Shown: piece after piece, positions 1 to 8,709 of the stretch
Position numbering within the stretch: the first letter of the stretch is position 1
Layout: each line of letters opens with the position of its first letter
NCBI GenBank assembly: GCA_020351775.1
Contig: CP070666.1
Span: 4,503,022 to 4,537,245 of the forward strand
Origin: Gemmatimonadota bacterium
Lineage (GTDB): Bacteria > Gemmatimonadota > Gemmatimonadetes > Gemmatimonadales > GWC2-71-9
DNA: 34,224 bases
Reading direction: 5' to 3'
Program-made: the position numbers and the translations under genes
Notes under the pieces: generated by a model
What the model saw: only the letters and a program-made list of their open reading frames with translations
Database searches by the model: none
Told to the model about the DNA's origin: nothing

Positions 1-783
1 GTCCAATCGTTCCGTGCCGAGGTCCTCTCCTGGATGCACCGCACTCACTCGGCGCAACAGTCGGTGCGTGCCGTCGAGATCTTGCGTGGGGCCGGAACCC
101 GGTCCCTCTCGCTCGATTTGATCTTTGGGCTTCCCCCGGAAGTACCCAGTGCGTTCTCCAACGACGTGGAACAGGCCATCGAGCTGGACCCGGACCACCT
201 CTCCGTCTACGGGCTGACGGTGGAGCCGCGGACGCCCTTACAGCGCTGGATATCTCGCGGAGCTGCAACGCCTGTTCCCGCGGGACGCTGGGCTGAGGAG
301 TTCCTGCTCGCTCATAGAGCCATTACCGCTGCGGGATACGAGCACTATGAGGTTTCCAATTACGCCAAGCCGGGCCACCGTTCGGCTCACAATAGTGCGT
401 ACTGGACCGGCGCGCCCTACGCTGGATTGGGGCCCTCGGCTCATCGGTTCGATGGGGCCACGCGCAGCTGGAACGTCGCTCCTTGGGCCGAGTACGACAG
501 AATGATGCGGACCCGGAGAGATCCCACTGTTGGGCACGAGAGCCTGACTTCGGCGCAAAGTCGATTGGAGCGCGTGTACCTGGCCCTGCGAACCTCGGAC
601 GGCCTGGCGTCAGACGAGATCGATGACTTGAACCCGGAGGCGCTCGACCGAGCCGTCGATTCCGGTTGGATCGAGCGATTGCCAGTCGCTGACGGCCGGT
701 CGCCGGTTGCTTCTGCGCGTCTTCGTCTCACAGCCGAGGGTTGGCTTCGGTTGGACCAGCTCGTCACTGCCTTGACCACCTAG
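1..783 (+). CDS. hemW: Radical SAM heme chaperone HemW (5' partial)
   Basis: The reading frame is open from base 1, so the gene starts upstream of the window. What remains is the C-terminal two thirds of HemW, a radical-SAM family protein that carries heme to target proteins and was formerly annotated as an oxygen-independent coproporphyrinogen oxidase. Visible family motifs are FGLPPE near the start, then DHLSVYGLTVEPRTPL, YEHYEVSNYAKPG and HNSAYWTGAPYAGLGPSAH, followed by the small C-terminal HemW domain. The CxxxCxxC cluster motif and the SAM-binding part would lie in the missing N-terminal region. The gene ends 29 nt before the hrcA start, so the two are probably co-transcribed. HemW next to hrcA-dnaJ is a common arrangement. 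The family call is firm; only cluster presence cannot be checked here. Confidence 0.95.
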   Translation, partial: VQSFRAEVLSWMHRTHSAQQSVRAVEILRGAGTRSLSLDLIFGLPPEVPSAFSNDVEQAIELDPDHLSVYGLTVEPRTPLQRWISRGAATPVPAGRWAEEFLLAHRAITAAGYEHYEVSNYAKPGHRSAHNSAYWTGAPYAGLGPSAHRFDGATRSWNVAPWAEYDRMMRTRRDPTVGHESLTSAQSRLERVYLALRTSDGLASDEIDDLNPEALDRAVDSGWIERLPVADGRSPVASARLRLTAEGWLRLDQLVTALTT

Positions 784-812
784 GGCCAAGGTGGCTAAAT
801 TGTTGTCTGCCT

Positions 813-1871
813 ATGACTTGGAACGCTGCGCGCGACGACCTGACTGAGCGGGAGCGCCAGGTCCTCGAAGCTGTCATCGTTTCCTATGTGGAGACCGCTG
901 AACCGGCCGGCTCGCGCACCATTGCCAAACGGTACAACCACGGCGTGTCGGCGGCCACAGTGCGGAACACGATGAGCGACCTCGAGGATCGGGGCTACCT
1001 GTATCATCCCCACACGTCGGCCGGCCGCATGCCGACCGACCGGGCCTACCGGGTCTATGTCGACAAGCTGATGGCGCACTCCAACGTGACGGCGCAAGAG
1101 CAAGACCGGCTGTTGCGCGAGCTGGGGGCCGATGCGACCGGCATTGAGGGCCTGCTACAGAAAGCGGCACAAGTGCTCGGCATCCTGACACAGGAACTGG
1201 GTGTTGCCGTCGCACCCTCGTTCGACAATGCGGTGCTCGAACAATTGCAGCTCATGAACGTGTCCTCCGACCGTATCTTGATGGTGTTGGTGCTGAGGGG
1301 CGGCGCAGCGCGAACCATCTTCGTCGAGGCGGATAGCGCATTTCCCCGCGAGGCGCTCGACAAGCTGGCCGGCGTGCTGAACGAGAGGCTGGCCGGTCTG
1401 ACCCTACGTGCGGTAAGGCGCACGCTCAAGGAGCGCTTGCGGGACGCAACGTTTGGAGCCGGCGCAGAGTTGCTCAACGTCTTCGTCGAAGAAGCGGACA
1501 ACATCTTTCACCTTCCCGAGATGGAGGACAGCCCCGTGTTGCTTTCCAGCGCGCAGATGCTGGCCGAGCAACCGGAGTTCAACAGCAACACGCAAATGCG
1601 GACGTTGTTGGAGATCACGGAGCAACGCGATCTGCTGCGCCAGGCCCTGCGGGAGCGCAATGAGCCGGGTATCACAGTGACTATCGGCGGAGAGAACCTT
1701 GATCCGAAGTTGAGTGCGTTTACCATTGTCACTTCTACCTACCATTCGGGGTCGCTCTCGGGTGTGATCGGCGTGATGGGGCCAACAAGAATGCCGTACC
1801 GCAAAGTCGTGTCGTTGGTGGAGCACACCAGTCGACTCATGAGCCATCTGGCTCCCCTCAGTGCCAGCTAG
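813..1871 (+). CDS. hrcA: Heat-inducible transcription repressor HrcA
   Basis: A protein of about 352 residues, the usual HrcA length. HrcA represses chaperone genes by binding CIRCE operators, and its folding depends on GroE. The N-terminal winged helix holds GSRTIAKR (about residues 33-40), [18 protein letters not shown] (45-62) and [16 protein letters not shown] (64-79), all family hallmarks. The C-terminal effector part contains [21 protein letters not shown]. The ATG at 813 was chosen because homology begins just after it ([12 protein letters not shown]). The frame is open further upstream inside hemW, but that stretch does not look like HrcA. No clear Shine-Dalgarno precedes it. I saw no CIRCE palindrome anywhere in the window. 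It is followed directly by dnaJ; grpE and dnaK do not lie between them, so they must be elsewhere. Confidence 0.95.
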   Translation: MTWNAARDDLTERERQVLEAVIVSYVETAEPAGSRTIAKRYNHGVSAATVRNTMSDLEDRGYLYHPHTSAGRMPTDRAYRVYVDKLMAHSNVTAQEQDRLLRELGADATGIEGLLQKAAQVLGILTQELGVAVAPSFDNAVLEQLQLMNVSSDRILMVLVLRGGAARTIFVEADSAFPREALDKLAGVLNERLAGLTLRAVRRTLKERLRDATFGAGAELLNVFVEEADNIFHLPEMEDSPVLLSSAQMLAEQPEFNSNTQMRTLLEITEQRDLLRQALRERNEPGITVTIGGENLDPKLSAFTIVTSTYHSGSLSGVIGVMGPTRMPYRKVVSLVEHTSRLMSHLAPLSAS

Positions 1872-1882
1872 GTCGCGCCGTT

Positions 1883-3028
1883 ATGACACGTGACTTCTAC
1901 GAGCTTCTTGGCGTTTCCCGCAACGCATCAACCGACGACATAAAGAAGGCCTATCGCAAGCTTGCGATGCAGTACCACCCTGACCGCAATGATGGTGACA
2001 AGGTGGCCGAGGAGCGTTTCAAGGAAGTGAGCGAGGCCTACGATGTGCTGCACGATCCCGAGAAGCGATCGGCGTACGATCGGTACGGTATGGCGGGGCT
2101 CAAGGGTGGAGGTGGTTTTGGCTTCCACCCGTTCGATCTGTCCGAAGCATTGAACATGTTCATGCGGGACTTCGGAGGCATGGGCGGCTTCGACGCCTTC
2201 TTTGGCGGCGGCCAGCGATCCCGACGCAGCCGGCGTCGCGGCCAAGACATCAGAGTTTCGCTCAAGCTGAGTCTCGCTGACGTGGCTCACGGCACGTCGC
2301 GCAAGATCAAACTCACAACGCTGAAGCAATGTGGCGCGTGCGGCGGATCGGGAGCTGAGCCAGGTAGCGCCGCCGGCCCGTGTCAAACCTGCGGAGGTCT
2401 GGGAGAGGTAAGGCGAGCTCAACAATCGCTGTTCGGACAGCTGGTGTCGGTGACGACCTGTCCGGCCTGTGAGGGTGAGGGGAGTGTCATTGCCAAGCCA
2501 TGCCGGGAATGCGCCGGCGACGGACGTGTCAGGGATCAGTCGGTCGTCGAAATCGATGTGCCGCCCGGGGTGTCGCATGAGAATTACCTCACACTGCGGG
2601 GCAAAGGCGCAGCGGGGCCACGCAATGGGCCTCCGGGCGATCTGCTGGTGGAACTGGATGTTGAAGAAGACGAGCGGTTCGAGCGTCGCGGCGACGACCT
2701 CGTATTCGACCTGCCTGTCGCGTTCAGCCAGGCTGCCTTGGGAGCCCAATTCGTGATACCCACTCCCTATGGTGACGAGAACCTGGAGCTGCCGGCCGGG
2801 ACTCAATCGGGTACCGTACTCACACTGCGCAACAAGGGCCTTCCCAACGTCAACGACGGACGCCGTGGCTCGCTGTTCATCCGGGTCCAAGTGTGGACCC
2901 CTACCAAGCTGGATCCGGAGCTGCGGGCTGCGTTCGAGCGCCTGTCCGAGTTGGAAGGTGACCCGCCGTCGGAGGAGACGTTGGGCCGCCGTATCTGGAA
3001 CCGTATGAAGGAAGCGTTCGGGACGTGA
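1883..3028 (+). CDS. dnaJ: Chaperone protein DnaJ (type I, with zinc fingers)
   Basis: A DnaJ/Hsp40 co-chaperone of 381 residues that stimulates the DnaK ATPase and delivers unfolded clients. The J-domain occupies residues 1-70 with HPD at 32-34, the DnaK-activating motif. It is followed by a Gly/Phe-rich linker ([16 protein letters not shown]). Four CxxCxGxG zinc-binding repeats come next: [24 protein letters not shown] and CRECAGDG. Two beta-barrel client-binding domains follow, with [16 protein letters not shown] and [13 protein letters not shown] recognisable. All parts of a type I DnaJ are present and in order. It starts 11 nt after hrcA, so the repressor and one of its likely targets share a transcript. 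Its stop overlaps the start of the HIT gene. Confidence 0.97.
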   Translation: MTRDFYELLGVSRNASTDDIKKAYRKLAMQYHPDRNDGDKVAEERFKEVSEAYDVLHDPEKRSAYDRYGMAGLKGGGGFGFHPFDLSEALNMFMRDFGGMGGFDAFFGGGQRSRRSRRRGQDIRVSLKLSLADVAHGTSRKIKLTTLKQCGACGGSGAEPGSAAGPCQTCGGLGEVRRAQQSLFGQLVSVTTCPACEGEGSVIAKPCRECAGDGRVRDQSVVEIDVPPGVSHENYLTLRGKGAAGPRNGPPGDLLVELDVEEDERFERRGDDLVFDLPVAFSQAALGAQFVIPTPYGDENLELPAGTQSGTVLTLRNKGLPNVNDGRRGSLFIRVQVWTPTKLDPELRAAFERLSELEGDPPSEETLGRRIWNRMKEAFGT

Positions 3029-3369
3029 TGTTGAACGACTGCCTGTTCTGCAAGATCGCCGCAGGAGATATCCCGGCCACCATCGTTGCGCAGGACGACC
3101 AGTTCGTTGCCTTCCGCGACATCGATCCCCAGGCCCCGACCCACTTGTTGGTTATTCCCCGGGAGCACGTGGCGTCGCTCAATGCGGCCATGGACGCGCA
3201 AATGCTGGGCAGTATGCTCCTGTTCGCCAAGACGGTGGCAGGGGGGGAGGGGTTGAGCGAGCGGGGCTACCGCGTGGTCGTCAACACCAATGCCGAGGCT
3301 GGCCAAAGCGTTTTCCATCTCCACGCGCACGTGCTCGGTGGCCGAGCCATGCGGTGGCCGCCCGGCTAG
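3028..3369 (+). CDS. HIT family protein (histidine triad nucleotide-binding hydrolase)
   Basis: A 113-residue protein of the Hint/PKCI branch of the HIT superfamily. These enzymes hydrolyse phosphoramidate or related bonds on purine nucleotides. The N-terminal CLFCKIAAGDIPA and the middle AFRDIDPQAPTHLLVIPREH are typical. The active-site triad HxHxH is seen in FHLHAHVLGG near the C-terminus. The ATG at 3028 overlaps the dnaJ stop (TGATG). A GTG three bases upstream is an equally possible start. A purine-rich GAAGGAAG at 3007-3014 could serve as ribosome-binding site. The natural substrate cannot be told from the sequence. Pairing with dnaJ suggests simple operon co-transcription and no known functional link. 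Confidence 0.93.
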   Translation: MLNDCLFCKIAAGDIPATIVAQDDQFVAFRDIDPQAPTHLLVIPREHVASLNAAMDAQMLGSMLLFAKTVAGGEGLSERGYRVVVNTNAEAGQSVFHLHAHVLGGRAMRWPPG

Positions 3370-3457
3370 ACTCCTTGAGATTCGGATGAAGCTCGCCTAG
3401 CTTTATAAGTCTGTACACAATTCGCGACGAGACAGTGACCCACAAGGTCAGAGGTCC

Positions 3458-3643
3458 ATGGCTGAAGTAGTCATTTACGAGGACGAAAGCTTCGAACGTG
3501 CCCTGCGGCGTTTCAAGAAGAAGTGCGAGAAGGCTGGGATCCTATCCGATCTCCGGAAACACCGTCATTACGAGAAGCCGAGTGAGCGGCGTAAGCGGAA
3601 GCTCAACGCAGCCAAGCGGAAACGGCGTCGTCCACCGAGATAG
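3458..3643 (+). CDS. rpsU: Small ribosomal subunit protein bS21
   Basis: A 61-residue, strongly basic protein matching S21. It has the N-terminal [24 protein letters not shown], which contacts 16S rRNA near the anti-Shine-Dalgarno region, and an Arg/Lys-rich tail ([15 protein letters not shown]). It has a good ribosome-binding site (AGAGGT at 3448-3453). It stands alone between two gaps of about 90 and 140 nt, so it may have its own transcript. The upstream gap contains an AT-rich patch (3402-3420, with TATAAG at 3404-3409) that could be a promoter, but I could not match a -35 at proper spacing. No hairpin-plus-T terminator is seen after it. Confidence 0.95.
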   Translation: MAEVVIYEDESFERALRRFKKKCEKAGILSDLRKHRHYEKPSERRKRKLNAAKRKRRRPPR

Positions 3644-3783
3644 GGCATCCCTTTAGGAGTAATTACGGCTAATCGCTTTCCAGCAGTCTGTATCGAAGTG
3701 TTCCAGATGATGGTGTTCCTCCCAACCGGTGAAGGTCATGTGCGTTGGCCGTTACAGGCCTTAGGGGTCGCCGCCGGCACAGT

Positions 3784-6207
3784 ATGACTGGCGGCCACCC
3801 GACGGAGCAGCAGCAAGGGGTGTTGGCGACGAGAGTCGCCGGCACCCCTTCCCCGTTTCCGGCAGCAGCCGAGCCGCGCACCCTCGAAGCACTCGAGTTT
3901 GGCGCGGCCCTGGAACTCGTCGCCAGCCACGCGGTTTCGGAACTGGGGGCGGTGACGGTCCGATCCCGCCTGCCTTCGTGCGATACCGCATGGATAACCG
4001 AGCAGCTTGCAACAGCGGCCGAGATGCAGCGACTGCTGGATGCGGGAGACCAGTTCCGACCCGAGGCGGTCGCCGACATTGGACCGGTAATCGAGAACCT
4101 GCGCGTTCCCGGCGGCGTTCTCGAACCTGGCGAGCTGACTGCGATCGGAGCGGCACTAGGCGCGATGCGCAGCCTCCGCGCTGAGCTCAAGCGGATTGGC
4201 AGTGCTGCGCCGCTCGTGGCCGGTCTCCTGAGGGAGATACCCCCCAAGGATCTCGAGGACCGCATCACGCGGTCGTTCGAAGTAGACGGCACCGTCAGCG
4301 ATGACGCCTCAGCGGAGCTGGCTCGAGCCCGGCGGAATGTGAGGGACACACGCAGTCGCCTGATCGCGACCCTGGAGCGGCAATTGCGCTCACTGGCTCG
4401 GGGGGGCTCCCATCCAGAGGTGACGCTCAAGGATGGGCGCTATGTGATTCCAGTGCGCCGGGACGACCGCGATCGCATCAAAGGGATCGTGCACGGCGAG
4501 TCTGCGTCGGGAGCAACCCTGTTCGTTGAGCCACCTGAGGCCGTGGAGCTGGGGAACGAACTGAGTTCCTGGGAGTCGGCCGAGGCCCGCGCGGTTCTCG
4601 CCGTGCTGCGGGACCTCACCGAGAGAACGAGACCGCATTGCGACGCCCTGCTGGACGGCCTAGTGATGTGCGCTCGCGCTGACGACGCGTACGCGCGGGC
4701 ACGCTTTGCCATCGAGGCCGATGGTGTGGCGCCCAGCATGGTTCCGTCCCGGCGCTGCTCGCCCGGCGGGTCACAACAGCCCGACGGTTCGGGCGACCCC
4801 GCTGCTGGAGTGAGGGGCAGCGAAGGGTCCATGACGATCGTGCGGGGAGTCCATCCACTGCTCCTGGCCGAGAGCGATCGTGCGGTTCCCTTCGATCTCG
4901 AGTTGTCGCCGGCGGAGTTCACCGTCCTGCTGAGCGGCCCCAATGCGGGTGGAAAGACGGTGCTTCTGAAGGCGGTGGGCCTCACCGCGGCGCTAGCCCA
5001 GAGCGGTGTGATCCCGCCGGTCGGAAAGGACACCGTGCTGCCGGTGTTTCGCTCGATCTACGTCGATATCGGCGATCACCAATCGATAGCTGCCAGTCTC
5101 TCTACCTTTAGCGCGCATGTTGGGGCCCTCAAGGAGATCCTGTTGCAGGCGGATGCCGGAGCCCTGGTGTTGCTGGACGAAATTGGTGGCGGGACCGATC
5201 CAATTGAAGGAGCCGCGCTGGCCGGTGCCACCCTACTCTCGCTCAACGATCGCTGCAGTACCACCATCGCCACGACCCATCTCAGTGAGCTCAAGGAGAT
5301 GGCGGCCCGCACCGAAGGCGTGGTCAATGCCTCGCTGGAGTTCGATACCGAGACGTTGGCGCCGACCTATCAGTTCGTGAAGGACCGTCCCGGGCGGTCC
5401 TTCGGATTGGCGATCGCGCGCCGGATGGGCCTGCCCGCGGAAGTGATGGAGCTGGCCGAGGGACTGCAGCCGCAGCAAGCCCGATCGCTCGAGGCCATGC
5501 TGGCCGATCTCGAGCGGCGGGAGCAGGGCGTGGCGCAGCGGGAACAAGATGTTTCGTTGGCGGAAGCCCAGCTTACGAAAGCAAGAGCGGAAGTCGAGAG
5601 CCTGCGGGCAGATCTCGGATTGCGGCACAGGAGGCTGGCGCAGCGAGAGCGGGATCTGGAGCGGGACGGCAGGGAACAGGCACGCAGCTTCCTGTTGGAT
5701 GCGCGGCGCCGGGTCGAGGAGGCCCTGGGAATCGCTCGCTCGGCCGCCACGCAGACGGCTGCTAAAGAGGCACGCCGGCTGGTGGAGGACGGAGTGAGGA
5801 AGGAGGCCGATGCGTTGAAGCGGTTGGAGGACCAGGCGCAGGCCAAGGGGTGGCGGGTGAAGAGGGGGGGAACGGGGAGCGGGGAGCAGGGAGCGGAACC
5901 TACGGTGGGCGGCCACGAGTCCGCTCCCTGCTCCCCGCTCCCTGCTCCCGACGTCGAGGCTGCGACTTCGGAGATCGATCTCAGAGGCCTGACGGGTGAT
6001 GAGGCTGAGGCGAGCCTCATACTAGCGCTCGATGCTGCGATTGCCGCCGACCTGCCGTGGCTCCGGATCATCCACGGTAAGGGAGCGGGGGTACTGCGCG
6101 TCAGGGTCGGCCAGGTGCTGCGACGTGACAATCGAGTGGCCCGCTTCCACCTGGCTCCTCCGGAGCAGGGCGGCACTGGCGTGACCGTGGTGGAGTTGGC
6201 CTCGTGA
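3784..6207 (+). CDS. mutS2: Endonuclease MutS2 with in-frame repeat insertion
   Basis: A protein of about 807 residues. MutS2 is a MutS-family ATPase with a C-terminal Smr nuclease domain, implicated in suppressing recombination and, in Bacillus, in rescuing collided ribosomes. Walker A GPNAGGKT is near residue 385 and Walker B LVLLDEIGGGTDP near 462. A long charged coiled coil follows (about 560-690). The Smr domain starts near 727 (DLRGLTGDEA, then IHGKGAGVLR). Two stretches look added compared with typical MutS2: a Gly/Ser/Pro-rich segment at 4740-4830 before TIVRGVHPLLL, and a segment near residues 697-720 encoded by a perfect inverted repeat (see repeat entry). I prefer ATG 3784; a TTG at 3745 is also in frame. 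It overlaps dnaG by 4 nt (GTGA). Confidence 0.95.
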   Translation: MTGGHPTEQQQGVLATRVAGTPSPFPAAAEPRTLEALEFGAALELVASHAVSELGAVTVRSRLPSCDTAWITEQLATAAEMQRLLDAGDQFRPEAVADIGPVIENLRVPGGVLEPGELTAIGAALGAMRSLRAELKRIGSAAPLVAGLLREIPPKDLEDRITRSFEVDGTVSDDASAELARARRNVRDTRSRLIATLERQLRSLARGGSHPEVTLKDGRYVIPVRRDDRDRIKGIVHGESASGATLFVEPPEAVELGNELSSWESAEARAVLAVLRDLTERTRPHCDALLDGLVMCARADDAYARARFAIEADGVAPSMVPSRRCSPGGSQQPDGSGDPAAGVRGSEGSMTIVRGVHPLLLAESDRAVPFDLELSPAEFTVLLSGPNAGGKTVLLKAVGLTAALAQSGVIPPVGKDTVLPVFRSIYVDIGDHQSIAASLSTFSAHVGALKEILLQADAGALVLLDEIGGGTDPIEGAALAGATLLSLNDRCSTTIATTHLSELKEMAARTEGVVNASLEFDTETLAPTYQFVKDRPGRSFGLAIARRMGLPAEVMELAEGLQPQQARSLEAMLADLERREQGVAQREQDVSLAEAQLTKARAEVESLRADLGLRHRRLAQRERDLERDGREQARSFLLDARRRVEEALGIARSAATQTAAKEARRLVEDGVRKEADALKRLEDQAQAKGWRVKRGGTGSGEQGAEPTVGGHESAPCSPLPAPDVEAATSEIDLRGLTGDEAEASLILALDAAIAADLPWLRIIHGKGAGVLRVRVGQVLRRDNRVARFHLAPPEQGGTGVTVVELAS
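5875..5942. repeat. Perfect 23-bp inverted repeat inside mutS2, built from 7-nt units
   Basis: The left arm 5875-5897 is the exact reverse complement of the right arm 5920-5942, with a 22-nt spacer. Both arms consist of the GGGGAGC/AGGGAGC heptamer, the right arm on the opposite strand, and the right side continues with another unit to about 5948. It lies in frame, with no stop codon, in the linker between the MutS2 coiled coil and the Smr domain. It reads as a Gly/Ser/Pro-rich segment. It should form a very stable hairpin in single-stranded DNA or in the mRNA. Confidence 0.92.
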
Positions 6208-8009
6208 GCGGTATCCCGGAAGAACTGATCGAGCGCGTGCGCGACACTGCTGATATCGTCGAGATAATCGGTGAGCACGTCGAACTGAAACGAACCGGGA
6301 GCGACTACCGGGGGCCGTGCCCGTTTCATGGCGGCAAGCACCGCAACTTCGCAGTCATACCCAAGAAGCAGATGTTCTACTGCTTCGTGTGTCATGAAGC
6401 CGGTGATGTCTTCACCTTCTTCATGAAGCGTTTGGGACTCGAATATCCGGCGGCGGTTCGCGCGGTCGCGCAGCGGGTGGGGATCTCGATCCCCGATCGC
6501 CCCACCGGCGGACCCGATCCACGTGAGCCACTGTTTTCGGCCGTTGCGGTTGCCGCGGACTGGTGCACGCGGCGTTTGCTCACCGCGGACGATGCCGAGG
6601 CAGCCCGCAAATACCTGGCTCAACGCGGAATCGATCCGGAGCGCGCCGGACTGCTCGGTCTCGGCTACTCTCCCAAAGGTGATGAGTTTCTTGCTGCTAT
6701 GGACACCCTCGGGGTCGCACAACACGTGCTGCTCGATGCCGGGCTCGCCGTCAAACGGGAAGATGAAACCTTGCGTCCGCGGTTCTGGGGCCGTCTGCTG
6801 TTCCCCATTCACGATATCCGGGGACGGATCGTGGGCTTCGGGGGTCGAGTGCTCGGCGCCGGAGAACCGAAGTACCTCAACTCTCCCGAGTCCCAGGTGT
6901 TCCACAAGGGCGCGCTGCTGTACAATCTGCACAACGCCAAACAGGCGATTCGCCGCGAGGAACGAGCCATCGTGGTCGAGGGCTACTTCGACGTGCTGCG
7001 GCTGGTGGAAGTCGGGATCGAAGAGGTGATCGCTCCGCTCGGCACCTCGCTGACCGAGGATCAGGCGCGCCTGCTCAAGCGTTACACCAAGAATGTCGTG
7101 CTGGTCTACGATAGTGACTCGGCGGGGCTCAGAGCCACGTTCCGGGCAGCAGACGAGCTGCTGCGTGCCGGATTGCGGGTCACCGTGGCGACGCTGCCCG
7201 AAGGCGAGGATCCCGACACTGTGGCCGTGCGTGGGGGAGCGGCAGCGATACAAGGGCTGCTGGACGATGCCTTGGACGTGCTCGAGCGGAAACTGCAATT
7301 GCTCGATCGGAAGGGCTGGTTGGGCACGCTCTCGGGTCGTCGCAAGGCACTGGATCGCTTGTTGCCTACGCTCAGATCCGCTTCCGACCCCGTGACGCGT
7401 GATCTGTATGTGGGACGCACTGCGGAGGCTCTAGGGGTATCGCGGGAGTCCGTCGAGCGTGAAGCCGCACCGCGTGGCGGTATGCGGGTCGCTGCAGCAC
7501 GGGCCGATGCCCGCGAATCCAGCTACGACCGGGAACGGCCGGGTAGGCGGCGGTCGGGGGGCGGGTCTCCCGAACGCGAGCTGTTGCGGGTGATGCTGCA
7601 CGAGCCGGAGTGGCGGAGCCGCATCCGGGAGTCGCTGCCCTCAGATGTCCAGTTCCTGGAGCCCGAAGGCCGGCTGCTCGGCATGCTGGCCGCGGCGCCG
7701 GCAGAAGTCAGCGCAGCGGAGATACTCGAGGGCGTGGATGGAGCAGCCCGGACCGTGCTATCCGACTTGATAGGACAGGGTTTGGGTGAGGGGAACGTGG
7801 ATGCCATAGTCGAAGGTGCGCTGCGTCGTCTGGAGCATCGTTTGCTGAACGAGAAGAAACGCGCCGTCGCGCGCAAGATTGCTGTGGCCTCGGAGGAGGA
7901 GAAGGTGAAACTGCTACGAGAAAAGGCCGCACTGAATGTTGAGTCACGGAAACTCAGAACACACGACTGGAACGTTATTCGCCGAGGAGGTAGAACAGGT
8001 GCAGGTTGA
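6204..8009 (+). CDS. dnaG: DNA primase DnaG
   Basis: A 601-residue primase that lays down RNA primers at the replication fork. The N-terminal zinc finger is C39-H42-C60-C63 (CPFH ... YCFVCHEAGD). The TOPRIM catalytic core is visible as AIVVEGYFDVL near residue 258 and VYDSDSAG near 301. The family motif GFGGRVLG ... PKYLNSPES is present between them. The C-terminal part (about 450-601) is the variable DnaB-interacting region and is weakly conserved. The GTG start at 6204 overlaps the mutS2 stop. In many bacteria dnaG is followed by rpoD, but here the next gene is a zinc-ribbon protein and no sigma factor is in the window. Confidence 0.97.
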   Translation: MSGIPEELIERVRDTADIVEIIGEHVELKRTGSDYRGPCPFHGGKHRNFAVIPKKQMFYCFVCHEAGDVFTFFMKRLGLEYPAAVRAVAQRVGISIPDRPTGGPDPREPLFSAVAVAADWCTRRLLTADDAEAARKYLAQRGIDPERAGLLGLGYSPKGDEFLAAMDTLGVAQHVLLDAGLAVKREDETLRPRFWGRLLFPIHDIRGRIVGFGGRVLGAGEPKYLNSPESQVFHKGALLYNLHNAKQAIRREERAIVVEGYFDVLRLVEVGIEEVIAPLGTSLTEDQARLLKRYTKNVVLVYDSDSAGLRATFRAADELLRAGLRVTVATLPEGEDPDTVAVRGGAAAIQGLLDDALDVLERKLQLLDRKGWLGTLSGRRKALDRLLPTLRSASDPVTRDLYVGRTAEALGVSRESVEREAAPRGGMRVAAARADARESSYDRERPGRRRSGGGSPERELLRVMLHEPEWRSRIRESLPSDVQFLEPEGRLLGMLAAAPAEVSAAEILEGVDGAARTVLSDLIGQGLGEGNVDAIVEGALRRLEHRLLNEKKRAVARKIAVASEEEKVKLLREKAALNVESRKLRTHDWNVIRRGGRTGAG

Positions 8010-8709
8010 CCTAGACGTGTTGTTGGATCTGCAGGAAAAGGACATTGCCGTAAGGAACGCCGAGGACCGCCTCAAGGCGCTTCAGCCCAAGATCGATTCG
8101 CTGGACGCGGCGCTGTCGGAGGCGAAGGCGGCTCGAGACAGAGCCCGCGAGTCTGCGCAGCAGGCTGAGGAGCGGCGGGCGGAGCTGGAGGGAAGGATCG
8201 AGAGCTACAGAGTCATGCAGGAGCGCCGCAGACAGCGCCTCGAGTGGGTGAGCGGTGCCAAGGAGGCGTCTGCGATCATGGCTGAGCTGGATCTGGCTCG
8301 CAGTGTGTTGGTCAAGGAAGAGGCCGAGTGGATCCGTTCGGCCGATCAGCTGCAGGAAGCCGAGAAGATCGTTGCCGAAGCCCAGGCGGTGGTCGATCAG
8401 ACCAAGGAGGTGCAGGCGTCGGAACGAGATGAGCTGGCGGCTGCCACAGCCGAGATCGAGCAGGAAATCGCGGCAGCCACGGGCGTTCGCGACGCAGCCG
8501 CCCAGCAGATCGAGCCGCGCATGCTCGAGCTGTATAGGAGGATCCTGCGGGGTCGGGCTCCCCAGGCGTTGTATCCGTTGCGCGGCGGAGCGTGTGGCCA
8601 CTGTTACACGGCCGTTCCGCTGCACCGGCGGCAGCAGATAGAGAACGGACAAGCGGTCGAGGCGTGCGAGGCCTGCGGCGTCCTGGTCTACAAAGACCGA
8701 GCCGAATGA
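7999..8709 (+). CDS. C4-type zinc-ribbon coiled-coil protein (DUF164/CT398-like)
   Basis: About 236 residues. Residues 1-180 are a nearly unbroken, highly charged coiled coil (LLDLQEKDIAVRNAEDRL onward). The C-terminus is a zinc ribbon of four cysteines, CGHC ... CEAC, within LYPLRGGACGHCY and AVEACEACGVLVY. This is the architecture of the widespread bacterial family known from Chlamydia CT398, whose cellular role is not settled. I chose GTG 7999 because a strong Shine-Dalgarno (GAGGAGGT, 7984-7991) sits 7 nt before it. An ATG at 7936 is in frame but deeper inside dnaG. It overlaps dnaG by 11 nt and recJ by 4 nt (ATGA), so it is translated together with replication and repair genes. A DNA- or RNA-linked role is only inference. 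Confidence 0.85.
   Translation: MQVDLDVLLDLQEKDIAVRNAEDRLKALQPKIDSLDAALSEAKAARDRARESAQQAEERRAELEGRIESYRVMQERRRQRLEWVSGAKEASAIMAELDLARSVLVKEEAEWIRSADQLQEAEKIVAEAQAVVDQTKEVQASERDELAAATAEIEQEIAAATGVRDAAAQQIEPRMLELYRRILRGRAPQALYPLRGGACGHCYTAVPLHRRQQIENGQAVEACEACGVLVYKDRAE

Noticed and set aside
783..1883. CIRCE operator for HrcA near hrcA-dnaJ
   Set aside because: I looked for TTAGCACTC-N9-GAGTGCTAA-like sequence in the intergenic spaces and found none.
1928..2890. Antisense ORF of 320 codons opposite dnaJ
   Set aside because: It lies fully within dnaJ and contains no recognisable motif.
3370..3457. Promoter of rpsU
   Set aside because: TATAAG at 3404-3409 is a candidate -10, but the nearest TTGAGA is 24 nt upstream of it, too far, and no other -35 fits.
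3644..3783. Terminator or RNA gene between rpsU and mutS2
   Set aside because: No hairpin followed by T residues and no tRNA-like fold was seen in this 140-nt gap.
5370..7298. Antisense ORF of 642 codons opposite mutS2 and dnaG
   Set aside because: It crosses the end of one well-conserved gene and most of another. Its composition is that of reverse-frame GC-rich coding DNA, with no recognisable domain or ribosome-binding site.
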